Source of the DNA: Ligustrum vulgare
Taxonomy: Eukaryota; Streptophyta; Magnoliopsida; Lamiales; Oleaceae
DNA: 64,000 nt
Direction of reading: 5' to 3'
Assembly: GCA_963555705.1 (NCBI GenBank)
Contig: OY743179.1
Location: 22,080,692 to 22,144,691, forward strand
Shown here: piece by piece, positions 34,330 to 46,388 of the stretch
How positions within the stretch are numbered: the stretch's first letter is position 1
Layout: the number at the start of each line of letters is the position of its first letter
The notes under the pieces: model-generated
The model's database searches: none
Seen by the model: the letters and a program-made list of their open reading frames with translations, nothing else
Told to the model about the DNA's origin: nothing
Position numbers and translations under genes: made by a program

Positions 34330-35664
34330 GTTGTATGATCTTGATGTAGATTTAAAAAGTGTGTTGTTGACTTGTGAAAATGTAACATGTGGTAAAGATC
34401 ATTGGCATGATGAGTGCTTAATTTGTAAACGCAGCTTTTTGCATGTGACAAATTACATAAGTACTAAATCCTTTTGTGAAAATGTTGCATATAGTAAATT
34501 TCATGGGCAAGATGAATTCTTATTTTGTGAAAATATGCTTGATGTGCCTACTTGCCCTCTAAAGGAATTGCTAGTTAGGGGAGTCCATGGGAGAAATTTA
34601 TTGGGATGTCTTGATGATAAAAGGACTTCACTTCTAACATTTCTAGATGCTCCCTCATTTCGTATTGAACATGTTAAGGGCATGCATGTTAATAATCCAA
34701 ATTTGTTAAACATTTATGAATCATGTTGTGAGTCATGTCTTGATGGATTCTATGGGCATGATAACTATTTGTTGTGGAAAATTGGGTTGTTTCTTTTTAA
34801 ATGTGTCATACGCGAATTGCTAGTGGGGGAGGCACATGATGATTGTTTAATGGGGCGATTTAAAATCAACGGGGTCTTAGGGGTATTATGTGATTGTTTT
34901 TATTGGCCTAATTTGAGAGTTTGTGATAAACATGATTGTATTTGTAGCAAATGCCGAACTTGCAAAATGGTTAAGCTTAAGTTTTTGCCCCAAGCATTCC
35001 ATACATGTTGGCCCGTCATGAGTACACTTTGGATTACTAATTTTATGAATTTTATGTCGGGTTTACTTAGGTCAAAGAAAGGGAATGAAGCTAATTTTGT
35101 GAATGTTGGTAGGCTTGTTAGAATGCTACATTTTGCTGCATTTCATGAATCCAATGATGCTACCAATGTAACAAATCTTCTTTTTAATGAGGTAGTGCAT
35201 TTACATGTTGTCCATAGGGGAATGTTGTTGAGTATAATTGCACATTTTATTAATCACATTTTGGGGGATTTGTGGGGGAGGTTAAGAACCAAATTTCTAG
35301 TTTTAACCATTTCTTCTTACTAAACCACGTTCCAAACCAAGATTGTTAATAAAGTTTTAACACAATTCATTTGCACTAACCTTATGAGTGACCTAAAGAG
35401 TGGGAAACAAGGTCAATCTTTTGTTGGATTTGCTTATAATCAAAGTGTTCATTCTACTACTGCATTTTCTCCTTTTGAAATTCTTCATGATTTTAACTCG
35501 TTAGCTCTTTTGAATTTGATGCGTTTGTTTATTGATGAAAGAGGTAACTTGAGTGGGGAGAAAAGTGAGGAAGAGGTTAAGTCACCTCATGAGTGGAACA
35601 AGTCTCAAATTGAGATGAAGGATGCGCACTACAATTCAAACACCAACAATGGTAGGAGGTGATT
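34330..35664 (+). pseudogene. Ty3/gypsy integrase relic (copy C)
   Basis: A 330-codon frame (34331-35323) begins with RNase H/integrase linker sequence (LYDLDVDLKSVLLTCENV) and shows three successive versions of the GHD...LF zinc-domain segment (HWHDECLI, FHGQDEFLF, FYGHDNYLL). It then has FYWPNLRVC, CSKCRTCKMVKLK and a damaged catalytic core (NFMNFMSGLLRSKKG). A second frame (35384-35662) carries FVGFAYNQSVHSTTAFSPFE, the conserved end of the core. Frameshifts and the loss of the core Asp make it inactive. Confidence 0.85.
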
Positions 35665-36783
35665 CGTATTTGACCCCGGTGGTTGGGTGTATTTCTATTT
35701 GTGGAAGGAGCAACCCCCTGATCGAATAAAGTCCCAATTGTTACTCTGTGGTGTTGGCACATTTCAAGATCTTGGAAACGCCTACAAATTAATTTTGCAC
35801 GGTGAGTATGAAATTTCAGTTATATTTATTGTACCTGAACTTTCTATTTTTATTGTAGATGTCGATTCGTGGTCGAATCTCTTTCGAGGTGAAGGAGATG
35901 ATGAGAATCGCGAAGGTCCAACTTCATCGCACGAACCTGTGACCCACAATGTTTCAAGATCAAAGTTCAAGGAGTTTCACGACAGTGCATTCAAGCAAGA
36001 TTCGAGGTCGAATCCTTTTCAAGAGGGAGGGGATGATGAGAACCGAGAAAGTCAAACCTCGATGTGCATGCTCGTGAGACCCATGAAGAGATTCGACGCC
36101 GAAGAGGTTCAAGATTCGATACTAAACAAGTAATTAAAGTCAAGAAAACAAGCCAAGAATCAAGTTGGAGCAAAAAATAAGGAGAAATTGGACTCAGCCA
36201 ATTTCGGTCGAAAGTCATTCCCTTCGACTCGCGTCGACCGAAGCTCTGCAGAGATTTTGGGGTTCAGCCTCAGTCACGTTCAGCTGAGGATTGGTCAATT
36301 GAAAGTTCCATTTCGGTCGACCATGTGATCAATCGAAAATATTTCGGTCGACCGAAATACCCTGTTTCAGAAAAATGGGATTTTTTGTGCAATTTCTGAA
36401 TTTACATCTTTTACGCATTTTTGTACATTAAATACACTTTTCATTTCAAACTCAAGAATTAAACTTGGTTGTTCATTGCTAATGCTCCCCTTGAGAGGCT
36501 CCTTGAGGTAAGGATAAAAACCTCATTTGTTATTGTTTTCTTCTTGTAATTTAATCAACTTTGCTTGAGTATTTTTATTCTTGTATTGTTGTTTATTTTC
36601 GCCACCTTGAAATTTGTTTATTTGATACCCATTGGGCTAGGGTTACTTTAATCCTTGAATTTTAGGTTAGATTTAAGCTTGGGTTAAGGTGTTTATCGCT
36701 TTATTTAACACTTTAGCTTTCTTGGAATGGTATTAAAATTGTTGTGGGATTTTTTGGTTTGAACACCAAGGGTGTTCACATCA
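35665..36783 (+). mobile_element. Gypsy polyprotein end plus 3' tail (copy C)
   Basis: Third copy of the tail. The frame 35687-36133 is the best preserved, reading from the integrase C-terminal domain (LGNAYKLILHGEYEISVIFI) through both acidic modules. CGGTCGACCG palindromes lie at 36200-36360. The copy ends TTCACATCA at 36783, and the caulimovirid relic starts on the next base on the opposite strand. Confidence 0.85.
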
Positions 36784-37218
36784 CTTCCTTTCAAAGGAGA
36801 GCATCTTTGGAAAAGCTGGCATGTCCATTTCCACTAGAAACTTGTGCCCAATGAGATAAAACTGGAATTTTTCTATTCCTCTTTTGACCGCCAGTATTTC
36901 TTTTTTCAGTGAATGATCCACTTTTGTATCCACAGATTCTTCTTTTTCCTCCTTTATCTTCAAGTAAGACAACTGCCCAAAAGCAATCACTTGCATATGT
37001 TTGAAGGACACGTTTTCCATCCGTAGGGATTTGTAGAGCCGAGAGATCTTTCCCCTTTTGTTTGATAGATTTGACTGCCTGAGTTTGGATGGATGACCAG
37101 GAGGAGGATCTTTTTTTAGCATGAGCTGTAGTGGTTTAATTATGGATGAAAGATGATCAATGAATTCCGCCATATAATTAACAACTCCAAAGAATTGTTG
37201 AACTTCCTTTTTTGACAA
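36784..37218 (-). pseudogene. Caulimovirid RT end and RNase H start, truncated
   Basis: It continues the RT frame after one stop codon. KKEVQQFFGVVNYMAEFI is the RT thumb region, then a scrambled stretch (frameshifted, about 37000-37120) and KKEILAVKRGIEKFQFYLIG, the middle of RNase H. The frame is cut at SFERK by the gypsy tail. The stop codon seen here (TGA at 36783-36781) belongs to the gypsy LTR end. Confidence 0.85.
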
Positions 37219-37245
37219 ATTTTCATCTGAACATTTAAGGAGTTC

Positions 37246-37881
37246 CTAGCCAACATGAGGCTTGAGTGAGTATTGACCCTCTTTAATATGCATCCCTAAG
37301 AAATCTGCTTCACTAACACCGATCACCATTTTCTTTTGGGAAAGCATAATATCATATTGTTTAACAATATCTGTGAACTTAGAAAGCAAACTGACATGGG
37401 ACTCTTCATCTTCAGAAAATAATAAGATGTCATCAATGTAAACCAGCACTGTTTCTAATAATGGATCAAAGATTTTTGTCATTGCTTTCTGAAAGAGCGA
37501 AGGGACAGTCTTTAATCCAAAAGGCATCACTGTCCATTGGTAGTGATGATTAGGAATACAAAATGCTGATTTGTGCCTTTCTTCTGGTTTGATCCCTAAC
37601 TGACAAAATCCTGCTTTAAGATCAAACTTTGAAAAGTTCTTTGCGCGAGATAAATTTGCAAACATTGTTTTTCGATCAGGAAGAGGGAATTTATCATCTG
37701 CAAGGAAAGCATTTAGTGGCTTGTAGTCAATGACTAATCTCAATTTTCCTCGAACTTGTTCACTTCTTTTATTAACATCGAATGCTTGACATGCCCGCTG
37801 TGAATTTGTTGGTTCAATAAGTCCTTCGTCTTGCAACTGAGCAAGTTCTTTGGTAACAAGTTGAAGATGCTCTGGGTTCAT
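37246..37881 (-). pseudogene. Caulimovirid reverse transcriptase
   Basis: This 211-codon frame covers most RT motifs: KLRLVIDYKPLN (45-57), FSKFDLKAGFCQLGI with the first catalytic Asp (87), MPFGLKTVPSLFQKAM (119-134) and VYIDDILLFSEDEESH with the YIDD site (148-151). The DDILLFS pattern and the lack of integrase downstream fit Caulimoviridae better than Ty3/gypsy. It ends in a TAG at residue 212, after which the same frame continues into RNase H. Confidence 0.85.
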
Positions 37882-38255
37882 TCCAAGATGGCTAGCTTTT
37901 ATAGGGTTGATATCTTCATTTTTCTTGAAAGGGAGAGAAATGAAGAAGTGTGAATTTTTTCAGAGGGGATCTGTGCATTTAGTAAGGAAATCAGAATGAG
38001 ATTTTGCACAACAATCTCAGATAAGTGTTTCAGTGGTGTTTGGAATGGTTACGGAAAAATAGGATGTCATTTGGATGTATGGTTGGAAATAGGACTTGAA
38101 TCTGAGACCATTTGGACGAGGAATAACCTTCTTTTCCCATAACTGTTTAATAATATCCAGTGCAGGGATAATATCTTTACTAGGTAAAGAGGAACCTAGT
38201 AATTAATGGGAAATACCAAGTTCAAGGAGAAATTGGATTTTAACAGGCTTGCTGA

Positions 38256-38987
38256 TTATTTCTGTTGAAAAACTATCTCCATTACTGCCTGAAAAACTTG
38301 TCGATGATTTCTCCACATATGTTCAGGGAGAATGGCAGGGTTCAGGATGGAACATGCAGCACTAGTATCAAATAATCCTGCAACTGTAGTGGGCCTTTCA
38401 TGTTTTCCTGTAAAAATTTTAACCTCAATCATAGGCACTGATATGGATGAAAAGGCTGTATTGACAAGCTGCATGCCATAGCATTCTCCTGTGTCTTCTG
38501 TGTCAATAGATTCATCAGAATCATATTCAAGAGCGAAGGTAGTTTGTTGAGTTTGCTCATTTTCCTCGGAGAATAATGATTCAAGATCTTCATCATCATA
38601 ATTGATCTTTGTGGCTGTGAAAATTTGATGAAGAATCTTGTCCTTTTTACTTGGACAGGTTTTTGCAAAGTGACCCTTCTTCCGACAGATGAACCTATTT
38701 CCTTTATTTTTTGTAAACTTCCTCCTGAAAAATCTTTTCTTCCTTAGAAAAGGATTAAAGGCTTCTCTCCGGGAAAGCTTTATTATTCTTTTATGGAATT
38801 TTTTCTTTCCTCTGCAATCACAATTTTTAATGCTTTTGCCACACTTGATTTGTAAATAAGACTTCTCACAAGCTTTCTCCAATTTTTTGCTAGTTGCATT
38901 GATATGTTTGAAGAAAGCATTTTGGTTGCACAACTTCTTCAATGTTTTCATAATCCAATTGTGAAGTTCTCCAAAAAGAAGTGGCAT
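38256..38987 (-). pseudogene. Caulimovirid zinc knuckle and protease region
   Basis: This 243-codon frame has a basic stretch, then FICRKKGHFAKTCPSKK, a CCHC zinc knuckle whose first Cys is replaced (Arg at that position). An acidic linker (DDEDLESLFSEENEQ) follows, then a pepsin-like protease site reading GLFDTSAACSIL. The catalytic DTG is DTS, so the protease would be inactive. Confidence 0.75.
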
Positions 38988-39039
38988 TTAAAGGTTGTCC
39001 TATTAATTCCATGGTCCTTAATGTCTCTTGTCCGAGAGG

Positions 39040-40296
39040 TTAAGGAATTGACTCCAGATATGGCTGCTTGATAATTGAATCATCTGGACCTCCAATGAGA
39101 TAGTATCTTTGAGCAGCATTCTTGAAATGTTTTTCAAGATCTTTTAGATTATAGGAACAACACTTTAATTTAAAGAATTCCTCTCTGGCAATTTTCTTGT
39201 CATGATCAGATTTTCCACAAAATTCCCAATATAATGCATTCATAAATGCATATGTGGTATTTGTCTCCTGAGTGAGCTGGTTGTCTATATTCTCCCATTG
39301 AATCATACCAATCTCTGAGAAATCATGTGATCCTTGCTAGAAAGGCTTTTATGAACTTTGTGTGGGTGATGTTTGGCTTTTGGAGTTCGGCAGTACACCA
39401 AACTTTTATTTCTTGCAACCTGTATTTCCACTGCGGAGGAGGAATATCATCAAATGTGAACTTTGGAGGAGTAGCTCCATTTGAAGAATAATAATTATTA
39501 GTCGTATGGGGCTCCACCATTTCCTCATCAACAACTTCAATTTCTTAAACAAGAGGGTCATTCATTCTTTGAGTTTGGCATGTTTGGGATTGACTTATTT
39601 GTTCTTGATCAACCATATAAAGAGGTGGATTATCATATAAAGAGGAAGAGTATGGGTTTGTTGAAGGAATGTGGAGATATGATTTTTTTATTATCATTTG
39701 AGGCTGTTTCTCAGGTTTTTGTGATGGAGGTTCTTGTATGGACAAATGTTTTGTTTGTTGGATAAATCTGGTCTTTTTAGGAGGCATGGAAACTTTTTTC
39801 TTTTGTTCCCATTTTTCTGGTGTAAAAGGTTTGATGTAGATCCTTCATAGGTAGAGGAAATTTAAAATGTTTGATGTAGATCCTTCTTAGGTAGAGGAAA
39901 TTAAGAGTCCTATTTGGGAGATTTGAATGGCGGAAGAGGAAGACGGGTAGTATGGTGTTGAGGGAGGAATCAATGAGTTTGACTCGAGAGATGCAAGTTG
40001 AGTTTTTAGGCTTCTGATTTCTCTTTCTTGGATATCAAATGGTAGTTGATTTTGTAAACGAGTCATTATGTCTGCATGAAGAATCTCAATTCTTTGTTTA
40101 CAGGCTTGAAGAGGTGTAAGAAGAATTTGAGTCAGACGTTGAAGAGTCTGTTCAATCATTTGTTGACTTTGATCAATCCTTTTTAACAAGACATTTTGTT
40201 GTTTTACATTTTCTGACTATCAATTTAAGGTAGCTTCTGCTGAGAGTGATTGCATTGATCCATCTAACTTTCTAGTGTTTGGATTTTTGATCTCCA
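39040..40296 (-). pseudogene. Caulimovirid N-terminal and coat protein region
   Basis: Broken frames on the minus strand. The first (40296-39887) is rich in Gln and hydrophobic heptads (MIEQTLQRLTQILL; IREIRSLKTQL-like order), suggesting a coiled coil. The next (39787-39545) is Pro/Ser-rich. Those at 39520-39323 and 39306-39040 resemble the coat protein core, with WCTAELQKPNITHTKFIKA and YNLKDLEKHFKNAAQRYYLI. At least three stops interrupt the reading. The assignment rests mainly on the downstream RT. Confidence 0.6.
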
Positions 40297-40300
40297 ACTT

Positions 40301-40837
40301 CTAGTTAAGGTATAAACTATAAACCACGTTCACTTGCTCAAATTCTCTCAAACTTTAGTCAACAACGTATAAATCTATTTTTGATACTGAGCGCTCAATA
40401 CTATAAATCATATCATGCTTTTTAGCTATGTCCAATGGGATTTCCACAATCTTTATATTTTGCAAAATAATTACAGAAAAGAAGAAATCCATAAGCTCAC
40501 AACTTCTCGTGCCAAAATAAATTGATAAAAATAGAAAATCATTTGCTGGTAAAGCAAAGAAACAAGCACAAATTCAGCCCTGAACTGAACAGTGTCTTAC
40601 AATCACCACAATTAGCAAACCACTCTTATGTTTTTTTCCCCTTTGAAAAAAAAGGCCTAACAGTTACAACAATTTACAAGAATATAAGTGCCTAAGGAAG
40701 AAAACCAGGAGCCCGGGGACACCTCCGAAACAATAGAAATGTGTTCGGTCTGCAGTCTTCCTTAAATAATGTCTAATACTGTCTAGTCGACCTTATCAAC
40801 TACGTCTTAAGAAACTGAAAGCATTTTGCCAAACAAG
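40301..40837. other. RopGAP 3' flank
   Basis: No coding region. It probably contains the 3' UTR of the RopGAP gene next to the stop at 40838. The caulimovirid relic begins at about 40300. Confidence 0.4.
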
Positions 40838-43800
40838 TTAACACAATTGCTCGGGAGAGAGCGGAGATTCTACCACGTTCTCTAACATATCCTCGTCATC
40901 TTCAATGGCTGCAGATTTTACCGGTGCATTCGTTGCTCTTGAATCTTCTTCCTCTTCCGTGCTCAGGCAGGAACTACCTGTCTTGCTGTCGGATACTGGA
41001 ACGCAAGAATCCTCGTTGAATGTATCTTGCTCTCTGCACAAAATTCCCTCTAGCTGTTTCCGAAAGCCATTTTTCGCATTTTCATTCTCGTCCATTTGCC
41101 TTAAGAAGCATTCTTCTATCTCGCTCAGTGAGTCAACTTCGTCTCGGTCGTCACTGCTGGTGACGTAAAGGGGTTGCTCATCGTCGTCATCAGATGCCGG
41201 TCCTGTTGATTCACAACTAGTATCCATCTCCTGTTGGCTTTCGTATTCCTCGTCTGTTCGCCCATTGGAGGAACGTGATGACATCGGCGAGTATCCTCCT
41301 CCTCCTGCTGCTGCCTCTTCACGTTCTCGCAATGTTTTCACGATCAGTGTCTTTAATAAGTTCATTACTTGAACAGCATGCATAAGAGCCGTCAATGGAT
41401 CTGACATCTTGATCAAACAACAAACATAGAAGGCTGCAATTAGACAGTGAACTAAGGTGCAGCACATTTGGATAAGATTATGACTATAGTGTTAGAAAAT
41501 ATCAAAAAATGATGAAGATAAAATGAGATAATGAGATTCAAATTCAAGCAAAAACATAGCATAACAAGATGTCATCTTTAAATAAAGTAAGTATTAGTAT
41601 TTTATTCATTTCTGCATTCCTTTCCATATTTTCTTCTTTGTATCAGAGCCGGAATGAATACACAGCAAAAAAACAATACAAGAAGTCCGTGTTCAGGTTA
41701 AATTCAATAAAAGGCAGTATACATTTTTTTCTTCTTATTATTATAGAGTCCACTTCACCCAAAAAGCAATAAAGATTGAAAAAGAAGTATTTTGGATGGT
41801 CGCTGAAATACCTGAGTCATATTCGGGGCGAAAACCATAGCAATATTTCTAGCATTCATTTTGTTGAATTCCTCTTGTTCGACTACATCAGCCATGAGAT
41901 CAATTGCCCAGCTGAGCAATGCACTCTCAGTTGGTTTCAGTTGTTTTACGAGCTCAACGGATTCCTCTTCCGTATTGCATTGTAACACTTGTTCTGGGGA
42001 AAGCCCATCAAGCACGCCAGAGGGGAGTTCTCGGAACCAGGCTTTGATCAGACCAGCCAAAATATGGACATCAATGTCGTCCGGCACAATTCCTCTGTTG
42101 AGTTGGTCCCTAACATGCTCCTCTTGGCTATTCTCTGGATTTATCCTAAAAATCCCTTCTGCCTACAAAACAATATTATTCCAAAAAGTTCAATCACGGC
42201 CTTCTCAACATTTTTTTCCAGTATCATTTAACAGAAAACTCAAATTTTCACCTTACCTTTAGACCACTTTGCACGTATAATCTTTCTTGCATCAGTAAAA
42301 GAATAGTTGGGACACTATTGCCTCTTGTGTCGTAAGAGCATTGCATTGATTCTGCTGATACACCGAATACTCTGACGCTGCATAATTTGTAATTAAGAAA
42401 CACAGTACTACATAAAAATTGTAGAGTTTTAGGAACATAATTCCATATTATACCGATGATAATGAAAATCATATTAGGAAGATACAAATCAACGAAGATT
42501 GAAGATTGATCACAGACCAAGATGGTAGTTTTATAAATAAGGAGTTGAAATTATCAAGATATATCCCCATTTATGAGGATGTATGGGGATACATAGAAAT
42601 CTCAAATGATTGATTGAAGATAAAAGGCGTTGATTCATGATTATGTAAACATGATGATGTGCTCAATTTTAGGAATTGATTCCATTTTAACATATTTAGC
42701 TTATTGAATTGTACTATATATTGATGATTTCTAAATGAATATAAAATGCAACACCTATTTCTATCATCTATAGAATTTCTTCTAACCACGCGCTCGTAAT
42801 AATAATATGGAAGTGATACAAGGTAATTTCCCAAATTCATTTTCAAAGTCCATAACTTTTATCAACTTTTCAACTACATATTTCATATATTTTATTAAAA
42901 TTTACTAAAAAAATTGATAAGGGATAATTAATTACAGAAATTAATGTTTGGTACATAGTAATAGTACTGAAAAATATTCTTTTCCTTTTGAATACTACAT
43001 AGTACTAATACTATAGAGTCTATGTTGCCTAAAGAACCAATAAAGTTCTCTTTTCGAAATGAACTTAAAGGGCCCATGACACTGAAGTCTAAAAGAACTG
43101 AATTTGTCAACTTCATGATTCTTGTGTGTTAGTTATACAGATCTATTACATAATTATGACAAGTCTAATCTACAATAATGTAATATTTAAAAGGTAGGAG
43201 AAACAGCTAAAGATAGTGACAGAAAACTAAAATTCTGGGGGGGATGTTAAGTTGCACTTAGGAATAATTTTGTAATTAGGTTCGTGTTTAGGGAAAGAAT
43301 GGGGCTGAATGTTGGGAAGTGAGAGTTAAAAGTTTTTTGTTTAAAAACAAAGAATACGACGTTTTTGAAGTAAAATATGTGATTGAAAAGTAATTTTGGG
43401 AAATGTGAGTGGTTAGTTTAAAAAAATGTTTAAAAACAAGTTTGACGAACAGAAGCTAATAGATCGAAGAAATTTGTGATAATGTTTGGCCGTGCTTAAA
43501 AGTCAGCTTTTGGATGCTTTTCTGATATTAAAAAACAAGTGGCTAAGGCCATCTCCAATCATATTAAAATCTTTTTCAATGGTACCCCAAATCACACTCC
43601 AAATTTGGGGTTGGCCTTTTTTATTTGCCAAATTGTCATTTTCATATTTAATTTAAATGCCAAACATTCATTCATAATTAGTTCAATAATTTGTTATTAT
43701 AGTAATAATCATATTTGTAAATATTATAATAATTATTATTAATTTGAAATGTTATAATTCAATAATTATTAATTTAATTTTTCTAAAAAAATTATTTTTG

Positions 43801-45059
43801 TCCACAATAATTTAATTTAATTTAATTTGATCCATTAAACGCGTTAGCTATTAATTTAAATTAAAGTCATTAATTAAAAAAATTATAATCAAGATAAAAA
43901 TATTAAGAAATTAAAAGAAAAATGGGTACTATTCCAATTTGGGGTTAAGCTGTTATAGAAGAAATGAAGAATTTGAGTCTTTCACAAATTTGGGGTAAAG
44001 ATTACTCAAATCTGGGGTAAACTGTTGAAGATGGCCTAAAAACTTGTTTTTAAGCACGGCCAAACATTGTAGGCCTTGTTAGCGATCCTTCTTTTTTTTT
44101 TTTTTTTAAATGACAGTGACCGTAAATGTTTTCATACAACATTAAAGAACAAAATCCAGATCCAAAAATTGAAATTAAAGACAGCCCGTAAGATTGAAAT
44201 CTTCAAACAACAGTAAAGAACAAATCCCAGATCAAGACATTGAAATTTAAGACACACAAGAAAAAGGAAAAAAAAAACAAAAAACAAAATTGTTTTCAAA
44301 CACAGTAAAAGGAAAAACCCAGATAGAAAAAGAATGAAAGAAGGAAATGTTTGTTAGACAGCCCAGGTGACAGAAACAGCAAATGTTATCGAACAACATT
44401 AAAAAGCGAAACCCAGATCAAGATTAAAAAAACAGCTAATGTTTTCAAACAACGTTAAAGAAAGAACAAAGCTCCGGTCATGTAACTGGATTTTTAAGAT
44501 GGCCAACAAAGAGCCGTTTGGATGGGTTTAAAAAGCGACTTTTGGGGGCGCTTTTCAAAATAAAAATAAAAATAAAAATGCTTTTAACCGCAGGCTAAAC
44601 ATGCTAAGAAACACACTAATGTTTTCAAACAACATTAAAGAACAAAATCCAGATCAAGAAAATGAAATTTTAGAAGAAGAAATAGCTGAGATTTTTATGT
44701 CAAATTTTGACAAACCTGGCACTGGGAGCTCTACATGGGATTTCAACTTCAAACTCAACAGGGAGACCCATAAATCCATGAAACCGATCGAAAGTGACAT
44801 GGGTTATGTGTTGGACGTTTGTGGGCAACCCGATTTCCATGTGATGGACGGTGGAGATCATGTCTTCCTGCCTATCCACCCGGCACGACACCATGGATTT
44901 TCTTAAAGCTGATATAAGAAAATCCACCAGAGACAGCTGCTGCTGCTGCTGCTGTTCCTGATTATTTTGCTCCTCAGCTGAAGCAGATTTTGAGCTCTTC
45001 TCAATTTCTACAACGCTACCACATCCACCGCCCCTTGTTACCATTACCATACCTGCCAT
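40838..45059 (-). CDS. ROPGAP: Rop GTPase-activating protein (CRIB + RhoGAP)
   Basis: This four-exon gene encodes 461 aa: 44716-45059, 42257-42377, 41812-42162 and 40838-41407. All introns are GT-AG. It stimulates GTP hydrolysis by plant Rho (Rop) GTPases, limiting Rop signalling at the plasma membrane. Residues 74-100 (MEIGLPTNVQHITHVTFD...) form the CRIB motif that binds Rop. The RhoGAP domain runs from about 115 to 290, with the arginine finger in AEGIFRINPEN (Arg161) and NARNIAMVFAPNM later. The C-terminus is acidic and Ser-rich. A poly-Gln run from a CAG microsatellite lies near the N-terminus (residues 36-41). The start codon is the first ATG and is preceded by a GAGAGAGA run. Plant RopGAPs have this architecture and length. 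Intron 1 is 2.3 kb and full of repeats. Confidence 0.95.
43482..44068. mobile_element. Foldback element in RopGAP intron 1, split by a MITE
   Basis: AATGTTTGGCCGTGCTTAAA at 43481-43500 is the inverse of TTTTAAGCACGGCCAAACAT ending at 44067. Removing the Tourist-like MITE (43547-44036) leaves a foldback of only about 100 bp with near-continuous stems. Target duplication not determined. Confidence 0.75.
43547..44036. mobile_element. Tourist-like (PIF/Harbinger) MITE
   Basis: This 490-bp element begins GGCCATCTCCAA and ends TTGAAGATGGCC, with TAA on both sides (43544-43546 and 44037-44039). The terminal repeat and 3-bp TTA/TAA duplication are those of Tourist MITEs. It is nested inside the smaller foldback element. 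Confidence 0.85.
44127..44672. repeat. Diverged repeats at the 5' end of RopGAP intron 1
   Basis: Six diverged copies of AATGTTTTCAAACAACATTA followed by AAGAACAAAATCCAGATCAAG lie at about 44127, 44200, 44290, 44377, 44438 and 44619. They begin within about 50 bases of the exon 1 donor. A small inverted-end insertion (about 44516-44600) separates the last two. Confidence 0.75.
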
Positions 45060-45075
45060 TCTCTCTCTCTAGAAA
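45060..45075 (-). promoter_or_regulatory. GA-rich leader of RopGAP
   Basis: CTAGAGAGAGAGAATGGCAG on the minus strand puts a GA repeat directly before the start codon, as in many plant 5' leaders. No clear TATA box was seen upstream. Confidence 0.35.
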
Positions 45076-45681
45076 ATAAATTGAACAGTTTTTCTCTCCG
45101 TAGAGTGTTAACTATTGCATATATTTGGAGTGATTTGAATGGAAGATTGGAGTTTATGTACGCATTGCATTGAAGAGTGATGGGGTGGGCGTGTGTAATA
45201 AGGGTTTTGAAGTTAGAAATCACTGTGTATTCAACGGCCACTAATTTCAAATCTTCGACCAGTGAACTTTATCCTTTTTTTGTCACAGTAGGAACCTTGC
45301 GTTATGCAATTATTTCAATTATGCCACCAGATTCAGGTAACGGTTTGTTATTAAAAAAAAAAAAAGATGAAATCCCCATATTGAGGGTCCGAACTGATCC
45401 CATCCTGAGTTAATGGTTCGAGTGATAAATCATAGGATGTACATCTCATAAATCAGGATGAAAAGTACTGAAGGTCCCTACGAATGGTAGTAACTCCGAC
45501 TTGTCACAAGACCAAATCCATTTTCATGATTCAAATTCTGAACTCGATCGCGCTGAGCGTGTTATCAGCCTTCCTCTTTATCAGTGAAAAATATGCCCTG
45601 TGGGCATTAAGGTAACGGTTTATTATTGGTCACTTGGTGGTTCACCCAATTGGCTGACCGACTAGATTTATTTTATATTTA

Positions 45682-45886
45682 GGGTGTGTGTGATAGTGGA
45701 TGAAATTTCATATATTTTTCATTCAAATTTTTTATGTTCTAATCTAAAATTTTATTTTTCGTAGAATTTGGTTTCATCCCCTCACTTTATGACCATATTT
45801 TTCTCGAATTCAAGGAATTAAAATTCCTTAAAAGGTATGAAAATTGGAAATCCACCCCATTTTCCACTTGACAATCAAACACACCC
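45682..45886. mobile_element. Tourist-like MITE
   Basis: A 205-bp element with ends GGGTGTGTGTGAT and ATCAAACACACCC is flanked by TTA on both sides (45679-45681 and 45887-45889). It lies about 0.6 kb upstream of the RopGAP start. Confidence 0.75.
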
Positions 45887-46388
45887 TTAAGGATAGTTTT
45901 CAAGAATTAAAATAAAATAAATACATCTTGTAGGTGGAAGTTAGTGTTATAAAATATGAACTTACCTCGAGAGGTTAGAGACGAAATCATCGAATGCCAC
46001 TTGAAGAATCACAAATCAAAACACGTGGAAACATCCACTTAAAATCATGATATGAATGGAATAACGCCGAATTATGGAAACATCCATAGATAGCAAATGC
46101 TTTAGCGGATTAATCAAACCTTCAAACCATGTATTTATTAAGCACTAATAATCTATGGAAAATGAACAAAAAACGATTGAAAAAATGAGTATTGATTTTG
46201 GTGGAAAATGGCTTCTATATTTTATGGATGTTTTCCCTCACATTTCATATATTGAATTGATCAATATAACATCCTTTTTATAGAGATTAATTCACATTTT
46301 ATGAAAGTACACACCTCTTAGACAAAATGGCACCTTTTGGTGCAAAAAACCAACTTAGGCACCAAAAGGTGCCTTTCGAAAACCACCA

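Larger units (their letters stand above)
36784..40300 (-). mobile_element. Endogenous caulimovirid (pararetrovirus) relic
   Basis: A 3.5-kb minus-strand segment carries, in order, a coiled-coil-like region, coat protein, zinc knuckle, aspartic protease, reverse transcriptase and the first part of RNase H, the gene order of the plant pararetroviruses (Caulimoviridae). No integrase is present and no LTR flanks it. Several in-frame stops and frameshifts break it, and both ends are truncated. The movement protein and the RNase H end are missing. The genus could not be assigned. A decayed, non-functional integrated copy. Confidence 0.8.

Noticed and set aside
36784..40300. Assignment of the RT segment to Ty3/gypsy
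   Set aside because: No integrase or LTR is present on its strand, and the coat, zinc knuckle, protease, RT, RNase H order and YIDDILLFS site fit Caulimoviridae better.
45350..45560. Possible SINE with a GGTTCGAGT B-box-like motif
   Set aside because: No matching A box at the right distance, no target duplication and no poly-A or poly-T tail.
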